This document shows positions 32,176 to 43,704 of a DNA stretch of 64,000 nucleotides, piece after piece (position 1 is the first letter of the stretch; every line of letters begins with the position of its first letter). The stretch is from Candidula unifasciata (lineage: Eukaryota; Mollusca; Gastropoda; Stylommatophora; Geomitridae): contig CAJHNH020003150.1 of the NCBI GenBank assembly GCA_905116865.2, forward strand, positions 17,261 to 81,260, given 5' to 3'. The position numbers were made by a program, and so were the translations under genes. Below the pieces are notes generated by a model that had not been told where the DNA came from, did no database searches, and saw nothing but the letters and a program-made list of their open reading frames with translations.

Positions 32176-32649
32176 AGACAATGGAATGTATCAATCAATT
32201 TTTTTTTAAGTCGTGTATTCTAAACAAAGCATTACGGTTTGCCGTGTTTGTAAATTGTTGCTGTGTTTGTTATTGGACCTACGCTTGGTTAATATAAATC
32301 TCTGCAAGCTAGAGCTCTATTTCAATGGTTTAAAACGAATTCTATCCTCATTCAATAGTTGTGGATTTCAAGCTGTATGATAGACATGACCAATGAAGAC
32401 ACCGTTTTTAGGAGTGCCTAGTCGGTCATCTTCTCAGTACACTTGCTTCCATAGCGACCCGCACACGCCATTAGGACATGACAGGTTCGATTAACTGCAC
32501 GGTAACAATAGCTTTAGATTTTAATGTTGTCTTGTGTGTTTTTCAATTTTTCTACTGCTTTCCTTGAGTGTCAATTAATACATTGTCTGTTTATTTTATG
32601 TATATATATATTGTTTCGTCAGGACCTTTGGGCTATATATTAGGCAAAT
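32176..32649. other. Unassigned noncoding DNA
   Basis: No gene or recognised repeat; a short TATATATA at about 32602. Confidence 0.4.
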
Positions 32650-33337
32650 GATGCTTCTTCTTCTTCTTTTTCTTCTTCTTCTTTTTCTGCTCCTTCTTTT
32701 CCATCTTCTCCTACTTCTTCTTCTTCTCCATCTTCTCCTTCTTCTCCTTCTTCTCCATCTTCTCCTTCTTCTCCTTCTTCTCCTTCTCTTTCTTTTCCTT
32801 TTCTAATTCTTCTCCATCTCCTTCTTGTTCTTTTTCTCCCTTTTCTGCTTTTTCATCTTCTTCTCCTTCTTCTCCTCCTTCATTTCCTTCGTCTTCTTCG
32901 TCTGCTGCTGCTGTGGCTTCTTCTTCTTCTTCTTCTTCTTCTTCTTCTTCTTCTTCTTCTTCTTCTTCTTCTTCTTCTTCTTCTTCTTCTTCTTCTTCTT
33001 CTTCTTCTTCTTCTTCTTCTTCTTCTTCTTCTTCTTCTTCTTCTTCTTCTTCTTCTTCTTCTTCTTCTTCTTCTTCTCCTTTTTCTTCTTCTTCTTCTTC
33101 TTCTTTCTTCTTCTTTCATCATCTTCTTCTTCTTCTTCTTCTTCTTCTTCTTCTTCTTCTTCTTCTTCTTCTTCTTCTTCTTCTTCTTCTTCTTCGTCTT
33201 CTTCTTCTTCTTCTTCTTCTTCTTCTTCTTCTTCTTCTTCTTCTTCTTCTTCTTCTTCTTCTTCTTCTTCTTCTTCTTCTTCTTCTTCTTCTTCTTCTTC
33301 TTCTTCTTCTTCTTCTTCTTCTTCTTCTTCTTCTTCG
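32650..33337. repeat. (TTC)n array, about 690 bp
   Basis: First half contains TTC with CTCCTT and CCATC variants; the second half is nearly pure. Its right edge joins the 3' end of an antisense family D SINE, so it is the expanded GAA tail of that SINE. Confidence 0.97.
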
Positions 33338-33575
33338 GGTTAGCCGGTTTTAGACTCTAACGGAAAGTTCTGGTTGTTCGTCCACTTCTGGACTTTAGTC
33401 TTGTTCCAAAACTTGAGTTTTACGAGCACATATGTCTAACAGATCTAGCTTATTTGTAAGCAGACGGCTGGTTTCTCGTCTCTTAGGCAGATGCACTGCG
33501 ACTTCGAAGGAAAGAGACCTAATTAGTCGCCTTTTACGACATGCTTGTTAGGAGAGCAATAGGTCTAGTCCCCCC
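33338..33575 (-). mobile_element. SINE family D copy with hugely expanded tail
   Basis: GGAAAGTTCTGGTTGTTCGT, CCACTTCTGGACTTTAG and TTAGTCGCCTTTTACGACAT are the family D blocks in reverse. The (GAA)n tail corresponds to 32650-33337, and a C tract (33570-33592) lies at its 5' side. Confidence 0.78.
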
Positions 33576-33654
33576 CCCCCCCCCCCCCCCTTTTGCCAAC
33601 ACGGGAAAAGTAGCATTGTATTTCATCCAGTCAGAAATATATATGAGACAAATC

Positions 33655-33955
33655 AATGTAGCAACTCCCCTGTGCGGGTTCCGAGGCCCTAATATAGGGA
33701 AAACAAGAATAGACCCACTGCCTAGCCAAAAGCATGTCGTAAGAGTCGACTAATTGAGAGCTTCCTTCCAACTCCGAGTGCATCTGCCTGAGAGGCAAGG
33801 AGCCAACAGTCCGCATACAAATTAGTCAGATCTGTCAAACGAATGCACACACAACACTCAAGGTTCTGGTACAGGACTGCAGTCCACAAGTAGACGAACA
33901 ACCAGAACTTTCCACCGGAGTTTACAGCTGGTGAACGCGAAGAAAAAAAAAGAAG
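33655..33955 (+). mobile_element. SINE family D copy
   Basis: GTGCGGGTTCCGAGGCCCTA start, CATGTCGTAAGAGTCGACTA, CATCTGCCTGAGAGGCAAGG, GTAGACGAACAACCAGAACT and end GTGAACGCGAAGAAAAAAAA. The fullest family D copy in the window. Confidence 0.85.
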
Positions 33956-33974
33956 GAGAATGGAGCAACTGGAA

Positions 33975-34250
33975 AGGGGTCGCCGTGGTGTAACGGCTAG
34001 ACGCTCGCCTGCGGATGGGAAAGTCGTGGGTTCGGATTCTGACTGAACCGGGGTTTCTCCAAAAATGACCTTGGCTACCCCGTCGACCCAGCCTTGAGTG
34101 GGTACCAGGTGCAGTTCTGGGAAGTAAAGGCGACCGGCGTGATGCTCACTACATCACTCACCAAGTGCCGATTGGTCTAGAAAATATAGGTCTAGTCCTA
34201 TCTGCCCAATACGCCCGAAGGCGGGGAAAAGGGTCCTTCACCTTACCTAA
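33975..34250 (+). mobile_element. SINE family A copy, near full length
   Basis: Head GTCGCCGTGGTGTAACGGCT with box B GTGGGTTCGGATTC; body GTAAAGGCGACCGGCGTGAT; end GGCGGGGAAAAGGGTCCTTC. Good reference copy for the family. Confidence 0.87.
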
Positions 34251-35204
34251 CTGGAAGCGTGAAAACTGGTTAACACAGAGGTTTCCAAACTGTGTGTCGC
34301 CCGCCCATTAGTGTCGGCTGCAGTGTGAAGGGTTGTAATCGCCACTAACGTTGCCCACTGACAAAGGAAAAATATTTGTTTTTTTTGTTTTTTTTGTTAT
34401 TCATGTTTGCTGCTTACTGTTTATTACAAATGCGCCCCTTGATTTACGTATCAAACATAGCGAAAAGAAGGTTCTTTGCATGCCTACATCACTCGTGCAG
34501 AAACTGTAACGTATGAAAGCTATCAGTTACTTATACTACGATTCTTACTGCGTACGAATATTCTGAACAGTGAAGCAGACGAGGAGGGCAAAAAAAGAAA
34601 TAATACCACCTCCAGTGCAGTCGTTACCCGCTAACGCTTACACATGCATGTTAATCACTCCTCGCAACTGAGTCAGGCAAATGGTTTAGAAAATACCAAC
34701 AACATCGCATTATCTTAGGAGTGAGTATGCAACGCACAGTGGGTTGGTTGGTATTAGAAGTGTTAATATTTATTAAAAAAATTAAGAGCAAACGAGGTTA
34801 GGGTACCAATTATACTGAAAAGAATAAGGGGAAAACTGGCTTGCACAAGAGAGTTAAAGCAATAATTATTGCTTAGTGGGTTAATGTGGCAATGCTTCCG
34901 ACAGTACGGGTACAGCAACAACAACATCATTTACGCAGTGGCGTTTATGTCCAACGACATCAGGCTATGCGTGGTTGTCGTCGACGATGCTGCCTTCAAT
35001 TCCACATAGTGAGTAGGCCCGTGGTGAGTCTTGACTGTTGGTAACAAGAATATGAAAGAGATGATGTAATTATGTTAGTTAGTTAGTTAGTCGACAGATT
35101 ATTCTCATTGCACATCAAACTATTCAGTCCATAAGTGCTCGGATCTCGGATTTAGTAAATCCAGCCGCGTGTAGCGGCGCACCACACCAGTTCTGTGTTG
35201 GTTT
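34251..35204. other. Unassigned noncoding DNA
   Basis: A hAT-like fragment (CAGAGGTTTCCAAACTGTGT) lies at 34274 without a partner end. An 18-base perfect palindrome, AAGCAATAATTATTGCTT, is at about 34857. No gene seen. Confidence 0.4.
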
Positions 35205-35600
35205 CTTATTCTTTTCTGGCTATCTTTTGTCCAGGTTTATGCCGGCGTGGTGGGTAATGAACAGGCAGACAGATTGGTGGATCTGCACCACTGGGTGATG
35301 AATTGATACATGACAAGGCAGACGTGGTCAAGGCCCTTTGGTAACAAGCAACGGAATCAGTAGAGAAATAAGATTATTATGACCTGGAGAGAATGATGCA
35401 CCTGGGTGTAACCAGAGGGTCTGACCGGCTCACTACACTCAGAGGAAAGGCAAGAAGGACATATAACCAGATTGTGACCGGTACCATCAGTATTGGAACT
35501 CTGCGCTTGCTGCTGAAGATGAGGACGGAGCATGCATGGGAATGCCCCGAGTGCTAGGATGTCAGTTTTTGACCCAACTCAACTCTTCTCTGGCTTCCTG
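35205..35600 (+). pseudogene. LINE RNase H-region fragment
   Basis: Broken frames read YAGVVGNEQADRLVDL, then MMHLGVTRGSDRLTTLRGKA, RRTYNQIVTGTISIGTLRLL and LKMRTEHAWECPEC. This is the RNase H end and zinc-ribbon-like tail of a mollusc LINE. Stops between segments. Confidence 0.7.
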
Positions 35601-36039
35601 TATCATTATAACCCATGTCTTCGCTATGTTTTCAGCTTCAATCTCAGTCTCTCTTCTCCGTGTGTGTGTGTGTGATTTAGCTGCCTTTATTTCCATGTTA
35701 CTGTGGGCTCCAGTGCAAAGACATTCTAGCTATATATTGCTCTCGTTTTGTTTTTCGGCGTATGTCCTATACAAAGACAACGTCTTTTCTTTACTTCTTC
35801 ATTCACTATTAATTTGTTTAGTTCTTTCTCTAAACTAAACGTTAGTAACTCTTTCATTCAATTCAATTCTCTGCAAAAAATAGTAACATTCCCTGCAAAG
35901 AATAGTAACACTGCACCCGGCCACCCATGACGTAAAAGGCGAAAAAGTGTGTGTTTGGTTTTGGGGTATACTATCTCATCCCGTAGAAAACAATAGCCCC
36001 CACAGCCAACCAAACTTGAATTAACCAGTAACAAACCAG
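35601..36039. other. Unassigned noncoding DNA
   Basis: A short (GT)n at 35657-35673. A repeat-like CAAAAAATAGTAACATTCCC / CAAAGAATAGTAACACTGC pair is at 35874-35912. No gene. Confidence 0.4.
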
Positions 36040-36955
36040 CCAAGACTAAGGGGCCTCGTGTCAGTAAAACAAACCAGCCAAGACTAGGAAGCCGCGTGTC
36101 AGTAAAACAAACCAGCCAAGACTAAGGAGCCGCGTGTCAGTAAAACAAACCAGCCAAGACTAAGGAGCCGCGTGTCAGTAAAACAAACCAGCCAAGACTA
36201 AGGAGCCGCGTGTCAGTAAAACAAACCAGCCAAGACTAAGGAGCCGCGTGTCAGTAAAACAAACCAGCCAAGACTAAGGAGCCGCGTGTCAGTAAAACAA
36301 ACCAGCCAAGACTAAGGAGCCGCGTGTCAGTAAAACAAACCAGCCAAGACTAAGGAGCCGCGTGTCAGTAAAACACAAACCAGCCAAGACTAGGGAGCCG
36401 CGTGTCAGTAAAAACAAACCAGCCAAGACTAGGGAGCCGCGTGTCAGTAAAAACAAACCAGCCAAGACTAAGGAGCCGCGTGTCAGTAAAACAAACCAGC
36501 CAAGACTAAGGAGCCGCGTGTCAGTAAAACAAACCAGCCAAGACTAAGGAGCCGCGTGTCAGTAAAACAAACCAGCCAAGACTAAGGAGCCGCGTGTCAG
36601 TAAAACAAACCAGCCAAGACTAGGGAGCCGCGTGTCAGTAAAACAAACCAGCCAAGACTAAGGAGCCGCGTGTCAGTAAAACAAACCAGCCAAGACTAGG
36701 GAGCCGCGTGTCAGTAAAACAAACCAGCCAAGACTAAGGGGCCTCGTGTCAGTAAAATAAATCAGCCAAGACTAGGGAGCCGCGTGTCAGTAAAACAAAC
36801 CAGCCAAGACTAAGGAGCCGCGTGTCAGTAAAACAAACCAGCCAAGACTAAGGAGCCGCGTGTCAGTAAAACAAACCAGCCAAGACTAAGGGGCCTCATG
36901 TCAGTAAAACAAACCAGCCAAGACTAAGGAGCCGCGTGTCAGTAAAACAAACTAC
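36040..36955. repeat. 38-bp minisatellite, about 24 copies
   Basis: Unit AAAACAAACCAGCCAAGACT plus AAGGAGCCGCGTGTCAGT, highly homogeneous, with AGG/AAG and CCGC/CCTC variants. Homogeneity suggests recent amplification. Confidence 0.96.
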
Positions 36956-37014
36956 ACATCAATTCAGGGTTGAACCCATAAAACATGACAAGCTGGCGGA
37001 CGCGCTATCTACTG

Positions 37015-37240
37015 CGACACCCCTGCTCCGCCTTTGGAGTGCACTGTGTTATGTTATCGCAATCGATGTCACTGCACATAGATTTCCATACGTGCTTAGT
37101 TCAGCAGCCATTCCAAACTGTCCTCTATTGACTGTTCCCATAAGGAGTTGGTTACAATGTCTCCTCTTTCTGCCTCGAAGGCGTCATATGCATTCTTTAC
37201 CATGATTTACTCCTATGTCACGCAGTCGGATTAGGATTAG
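37015..37240. repeat. Dispersed repeat shared with 55510-55775
   Basis: Shared blocks include TATCGCAATCGATGTC / TACCACAATCGACGTC, ACTGTTCCCATAAGGAGTTG and TACTCCTATGTCACGCAGTC, same order and orientation in both places. Family unknown. Confidence 0.65.
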
Positions 37241-37739
37241 AGAATTACCATTATCCACTAGTCGGGTCCACATAGCGTTGAAGATATCTGCTTAGTCCAT
37301 GCTTCTTCTAGCATGCACTGGTGCACTGCTTACCAATTAGCCTGCTCGCCCATAACCTTTTACACCGGCCAGACCAGGTGTGTAGATCCAGGTGAAGGAG
37401 GTTAAGTGCGATTTTAGGATGCTCTCTCCCCACTCAGAGCATTCAATACCTGTTGCGTTTTTCTGAAGCGTATAAAATGCATTCTGTCGACAAAAGACGA
37501 ACTACACTTTCTCGTTCCAAATTGTTCTTTCCACATTTAGAGTCCTTGATTAGAAATTTAAATGTGCCTATAAATTTCAGTTGACATCAAGAACATGGGA
37601 AACCTGGGGAGAATAGACCCACTGAGCCCGTCATCTCTAGATAAAAGTTGGGGGCGGAGGAAGAAGCGGGCTGAATTCCACTACAAAGACTGCAATTTAA
37701 CTTGGCCGCACCAACCAATAACATGTACAGAAGCTCTTT
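37241..37739. other. Unassigned noncoding DNA
   Basis: No gene or recognised repeat. Confidence 0.4.
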
Positions 37740-37756
37740 TCTGTGCTTATACATTC

Positions 37757-37966
37757 TATGCCCGGCTCGCTAGCACAGTTGGCTAAACAGGACTGCGCAG
37801 CGACCAGGTGACGAACTCCTTGTGGTGGGAGTTCACGCCCGGGGGTAGGCAGAAAAGCCACATTCTTCTCAGATTTACGGTATTTATCATGGATTCAATG
37901 CCAAAGGGTTGCGATATCCATAGTTCCAAGCCAAAGGGGAACAACTCATGGTTTCTGAATACTAAA
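37757..37966 (+). mobile_element. SINE family B copy with target duplication
   Basis: Starts CCCGGCTCGCTAGCACAGTT and ends at TACTAAAAAAAA. TACATTCTAT occurs immediately before the element and again directly after its A tail, fitting a retroposition target duplication. Confidence 0.85.
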
Positions 37967-38094
37967 AAAAAATACATTCTATATTGTTTCGTATTTATTG
38001 TTATATTTATTAATTATTCAACACATCATCGTTGTAATTGGCATTACTATTGTTATCGTTGTTATCATAGTCATTATAGATGTCAATACGGCTT

Positions 38095-38316
38095 ATTGCC
38101 CGGCTCGCTAGCACAGTTGGCTAAACCGGATTGCGCGGTGACCGGGTGAAGAACTCCTTGTGGTCGGGGTTCACGCCCCGGGGTAGGCAGAAAAGCCACA
38201 TTTCTCCCAGATTTACGGTATTTTTCATGGAATCAAGGCCGAAGGGTTACGATATCCATAATACCGAGCCAAAAGGTTATCAACTCATGACTTCTGGATA
38301 CTAAAAAAAAAAAAAA
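38095..38316 (+). mobile_element. SINE family B copy with target duplication
   Basis: Starts CCCGGCTCGCTAGCACAGTT, with box B-like GGGGTTCACGCCCC, and ends TACTAAAAAAAAAAAA. ACGGCTTAT flanks both sides. Confidence 0.87.
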
Positions 38317-38324
38317 CACGGCTT

Positions 38325-39427
38325 ATGCCATTTAGCTATACTTTTTTTTCCCTCTAGACCGTGCGCATCCTTATAAAGTCACCCCACCCCTTTCCCAAGT
38401 TCCCTGTGTGTCACCGCCCTTGACATGTATACTGTATTGCTGCAGGTCGTGTGTTCTCTATATGGCTCCATAAGTAATTACTATTCTCAATTTATATTCA
38501 TGTCTCTTGTTTATACATAATACGTTATTACATGTTTTTTCTAAATATATTTGCCATTCGGCCCATCACCATCATCATCATCGTCGTCATAAGTATTACT
38601 ATTATTGTCATTGTTATCATCACCATTAAGCACTGAAACAAAGCTTAGGCTCCCCCCGCACCCCCACCCTCTTTTTCCCTTTACGCTAAGCGCACCGACG
38701 CCTAAAACTCATCCCCCTCTCACCACAAACAAAAAAAAAATTTGCTCTGTATGTCAACCCACACCCCCCCCCCCCACCCCCTTTTTCACCTTTGTTTTGT
38801 ATACTGTATTGTGGGTCATGTCTCCTCGCTTCTGTTATATCAATGCTCTATAAATAATTATCTTTTCGGCGCATTCATGTCTCTGTGGGACTCCGAGGGT
38901 AAGTGCTTAAGCTCAAATTCGGCTTGCAACTGCAGGTGTTTCAGAGCTCCGTCGCTGGAGCTACGTAGTTTTACTGTTGTGCTGCGTCTGTTCTGGGGTG
39001 CTAACAAACCGCTCTGCGAAGATAGAAATTCCTTGCAGTGAATCAATCGTTTCATCTTTAAACACTACTTATGTTTATCTGTGTTACACTCTTTTCCGAC
39101 AAACACCGGCAGAAAAGTAAAAAGCCAACATGCAAGCAAGAAAACAAACCAAATGAATTCCACATTTAGGTAAATATATCGAAGGAGATAAAACAGTAAA
39201 CATAAACAGACGGGAACTATGCAACATAAACTAGTCCATGAAACAGTAAACAGAAACAGGCGGGATCGATAGAACATAAACTAGCCTCAATGCACAAGAC
39301 ATGAAGAGCCACAAAGATATGCGTATACACCGACAATCATCTTCATGGAATCAGGGGCGCCGGAAACCGGCTCTCACCTCCCCGTTTTCCAAAACTTTTA
39401 ATAGGACTAAGGCCCCCTTCATGTAAC

Positions 39428-39430
<3 letters not shown>
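38325..39430. other. Mostly unassigned; diverged local duplications
   Basis: 38385-38485 and 38755-38870 share CACCCC-rich sequence, TATACTGTATTG and TAAATAATTA-type blocks, suggesting an old tandem duplication. A roughly 50-bp unit with AAACAGTAAACA and AACATAAACTAG occurs twice at 39190-39290. A hAT-like CAGGGGCGCCGGAAACC start is at 39351. Confidence 0.4.

Positions 39431-39500
<70 letters not shown>
39431..39500. repeat. (AT)n microsatellite
   Basis: About 70 bases of pure AT. It lies just left of the satellite remnant that holds the LTR retrotransposon. Confidence 0.97.
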
Positions 39501-39502
<2 letters not shown>

Positions 39503-39550
39503 TATTTTAATAGAGCACATATATTTTCACTTTCAACACAGGACACATAT
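39501..39550. repeat. Left remnant of the 26-bp satellite
   Basis: TTTTAATAGAGCACATATAT and TTTCACTTTCAACACAGGAC match the 26-bp array that continues at 45159. The LTR element therefore split the array on insertion. Confidence 0.75.
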
Positions 39551-40991
39551 TGTGACGTGACGCGTGGTTTAAATGTTTATGTTGTTGAGTAGGGATCTTC
39601 CTTTCAACACATTCTCTCCACTAGATACACCGAACTAAAATCTGAGCTATGTTGCTCTCAGACAAAGTCCTGGATATCCAAGAAAACAGCCATATTGGCT
39701 CGTTAAGTATATTAACATTAGCTGAACTTGGTACCCACAAGAGAAGGCAAGGAATTTTAGATGTCTATCATACTTAATGTTAATGAATTATTAGACAGGG
39801 CAAGTGATTCCTCCGTCATCTACCTTCTCCCGGTGTTATTATTAATAATTAAAGAATTATTATACTATTTGAGCCCCCACCAAATGGTAATCTATCTTAA
39901 CAGTTTAATTAAACATGTAAGAACAGACATTTGGAATTTAACAAACTATGTAGTTTAAAACTTGACATACAGCTTTATTTACTACAATGAAATTCCCAGT
40001 TTGTTGATTTACACAAACAGTGACTGGTTAACTTGACGATGGTGGTAAGCTTCAGCGAGAAAAACAGCTCGGGGTTTAGAGTGGTATGATAATGATGAAA
40101 ATAGGTTAACATAAAGGGGTTAACTCAACTTATAAGCCTCTGACAGCCGTGAGGAACTGTCAAGCTTGTCCAACTCTTCCTTGCCTGTTGTCTGCCTGTT
40201 TCAGCTTATTCTCCACTTCATCCCCACCTCGTTCTCCACCTCGTTCTCCACCTCGTTCCCAGCTGGCCGAGTCAAACACAATGTAGGCTACTTCATGGAC
40301 TGATCGTCACATGGGCGCTGGGAACTTTTCCAGCAAATGCCGAACACGACTCAACCAGGGAGAAAGTACTTTTCAACGGTAGGTCTGAGTCTGTGGCCTG
40401 CTGGCGGCACTATGAGGTAAATCTACGATGCCTGCAGTATAAGTATTAATCTATTGTCCAAATTAAACTCCTCCCTTTCCTTAGTTTTTACCCAACCCTC
40501 AAGATGATGGCTTAAGCTCCTCCTCCGAAGTACCTATCAAATCAAATTGGCTAACCAGTGACCTGTCACTCACAGTGAACGGCCTACAGTACGACCTTGA
40601 CCAAGATAAAACATTCCTAATTGCCAAACACCTGTTCTCTCTAGTCTTACACTGACGTGTGAAACCTCCGACCCTCCCGGCTCCACCATGTCTAGCGTCT
40701 ACTCAATTCCCCCTGTTCAAAAGGGCCCCGCTCAGTCTCTACCGTCTGGTCAGGAGATAACATTCTGACACTGGCGTGAGAATAGAATTCCTAGCTACAG
40801 TGTAAGGTTTTAGGTAATATTACTCAAGGTTGGGTTGCTTTGTCTGGACTAAGGACTGGAAACATTTAAATCAATACGGTTTAAAGTAATATTAGGGTAA
40901 AGGGCAGAGTAAATATAATCCTCTCTCTTTAGAACCAGAAGAACTTATTACAAGTACTAACTTCTGGAATCACTGAGATCGTCTCGTGACA
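39551..40991 (-). repeat. Left LTR (3' LTR in element orientation)
   Basis: 1441 bp, TG...CA ends. It contains the uninterrupted junction corresponding to AAGTTCCCAG|CGCCCATGTG on minus (about 40317-40330), where the solo LTR at 55937 has a 771-bp insertion. Confidence 0.88.
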
Positions 40992-42870
40992 GGCCCTCCG
41001 TTAAGTTGGTCGCAGCCACTAAGACCAATTTTACGATACATCAGTGATTTCCAAGAATGTTAGTACAACCTGTCATACCTCCAGTATTGTTCCAGTATTC
41101 CTTGTGGAATCGTACATGTCCTGCATCGATGTACAGTCACCAATTGTCCCTCATTCCAGGCATAAGTCCTTAGTCCCTAGAATCATACGGGTATTCCGAG
41201 CAGCTGCTCAGTAATATCAGTTTATCTGGAGGTTTCTTCTCCCGCAGGATAAGAAATGCTCTCCGCTTCAACAATGGGATTCCTCGACATCGTGATTGAC
41301 AGTCCCTGTCCAATTTCATCACTTACCACGCCCTATTAGCATAGGGAGGGCCTGAAGTGCTCTCCGAAAAGGAGTTGAGTTGTAGTCAGGTAGGATTCTA
41401 CTTTTTTCCTACATCTACAGATCCTGGAAAAATCTGTCATAAATCTCCTCTCAAATTGAGGGATATAGTCACTCATCATGACAGCACGCCGTGAGTACAA
41501 CTGACCACTGACGATTTCTTGAAGGAGTGTCCACTGGTTTACCCTCCTCGGTGCATCCTTTCCCTTTTACAAATTGTCCGGGTGGAATTCTCTTTCATTA
41601 AGATCAGTCCATAATCATACATACATATCAAGTCAGGGGTACAGTCAAATCATTAGGAAACTCAGGGTTTCCTGCAGACAGTAAAGTGGCATACATACAT
41701 TCGCAATGAAGTTTCCACTATCAGCTGAGATACATCCTGTCACTTCCTTCATAGCGAAGAGTAATACAAGATACAGAATGTTGGGGTACCTACTATTTAT
41801 GGCTTGTTCCGCTTCAGGGGTCCTTCATCATAGTATACCTGTCGCCCCACATGTACAGGATAGAGACAATTTGTCTACCCTGCACACATAAGTACCTTCA
41901 TTCTTACATCAATGGCATACATTTCTGTCTGTCCAGTATCAGAGTGCACAGGACTTGCAGCAATGTACCTGTTTACTCACATACTCTAAGGTCGTCATAC
42001 ATACTTAAGACAACTATCCTCCTTATCTACATATCTCCGCCCTACATACTGGCTACATCACATACATAAGTCTAGTGGAGGCAAATACAGGGGATGTACA
42101 TACCATACACACATCAACATACTTTGTTGGCATACAAAAGTCATACATAACTATTTCTATTTTGTATGCATACATACATAGGGAAATAGGGAAACAGGTT
42201 TATACATTACCTACATTAGTCTGCTTTACTTCATTCTTCTTGTTTGGAAGGACATAGGGATATGGGACATACATAATACTTTACATACATACATACATAC
42301 ATTAATACATGGTGTGTGCCAGTCATATCAGTATGTCGACGGTCATAACAGTTTATCATGCTTGTGATTACTGAGGTGTGTGCTACTCATATATCTCATC
42401 TGACATAATACAGTAAGGGGTTCCAGCAATGTACATCCGGTACATACAGAAGATTTCTGCTACTTACTCATCTTTTCCTTTTAGGCTTAACATGGAAGTA
42501 AATACATACAGCAATGTAGATACATACATACATCCCTACAGAAAAGTTCTTACTTAATGTCAGCTTTGTACTATTACATAAGAGGGGTGAGGCAAGGTCT
42601 TGGGTGGTACTATTACTTCATCCATCGATAAAGTACCGTTTGGCACAATAGTATACACCTCTCCATGAGAGAGTGAGTCCCAGACCTTTCTACCATAGTG
42701 TCAGTATGGGAGTTGTCAGTTACATCAACATACCCTAATAGTGGTTCTCATACGTTCCCTGTGTCTACTGCAGTTCTCTATTCGTCTACCTAAGTACGAT
42801 AGTTATGCAGCTTTTCTTTAAAAGCCCTCATTCTTTCACTAGCTGCCTACCCTCTAGGAGTTGCAACTTT

Positions 42871-43032
42871 CTAGCATGTTAGGCTTCTTCCTTCTTCAAT
42901 TTGCCGCATTCTCTCTTCTTCTAGCCTCTCCGCTGCATGACGGGCAAGCATCGCGTCATATTCTTCTTTCTCCAACTTTCGCTTCATCTCTGCAGCATTA
43001 CGGGCACTCATGTAGCTGAACTTGGTATCCAT
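42871..43032 (-). CDS. Short gag-like coiled-coil frame in the LTR element
   Basis: 53 residues starting MDTKFSYMSARNAAEMKRKL and continuing with EKEEYDAMLARHAAERLEEE, a strongly charged predicted coiled coil, ending at TAG. It lies near the 5' end of the element's interior, where gag begins in complete elements. No zinc knuckle or capsid segment follows, so it is a truncated or domesticated remnant. The function is inferred only from position and composition. Confidence 0.4.
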   Translation of the reverse strand: MDTKFSYMSARNAAEMKRKLEKEEYDAMLARHAAERLEEERMRQIEEGRSLTC

Positions 43033-43704
43033 ATGGCCTTTAAGGAATGATTCTATGTGTACTCATACTAAATACCTTCAGGTTATCCCGCACTTGATTC
43101 ATCTTTTCACTCGGTGCGTAAGTCCATTATATATTATTAGATCTATCTAAAGAATAAATATAATACTTTGACCCCGACCAAATGGTAAAGAATCAATATG
43201 TCAGAGCAAGGTAAAACTGGGCAAAAGAGTAGCCTATGACAGCCTCACAAAGATGTAAATGAATCAAAGTTGCCTACCAGACTGACAGCTGATACAAATA
43301 GTATAGCAGCACAGAGGATACACAAACATATATGATGTGATTTTACATTCAGTCATTAAGCATAAGTATCAATGATATGAATGTCAACATATAATGCTCT
43401 ACACAATCTATATCAAATTATGAAACATGCAAGCAAATATAATAATCATCAACATAAAAACTTACTAATAAACAATAATCAATGGTTATGAACTGATCAA
43501 TGATAGACATGACTCTTACTATCCAATTATTGATTTTAGTGTAAAAAGTTATTTATTACTCTGTAATCTCTCCCCATGTATAACCTTACTAATTTTACCT
43601 ATTTAGACTATACTGGCAGAAGAGTTAAAAAGTAAATTTTAAAAATTTACTTTCACATAGTCTAGGAGTAATTAGCCCAGTCCAAATCTCGGCGAGCTCG
43701 CCAG

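Noticed and set aside
32825..33353. Poly-Phe, poly-Ser, poly-Leu and poly-Arg frames
   Set aside because: Translations of the TTC/GAA microsatellite; the same applies at 17800, 47845 and 61110.
41706..42257. Small plus-strand frames inside the LTR element
   Set aside because: Antisense to the element, short and without domains.
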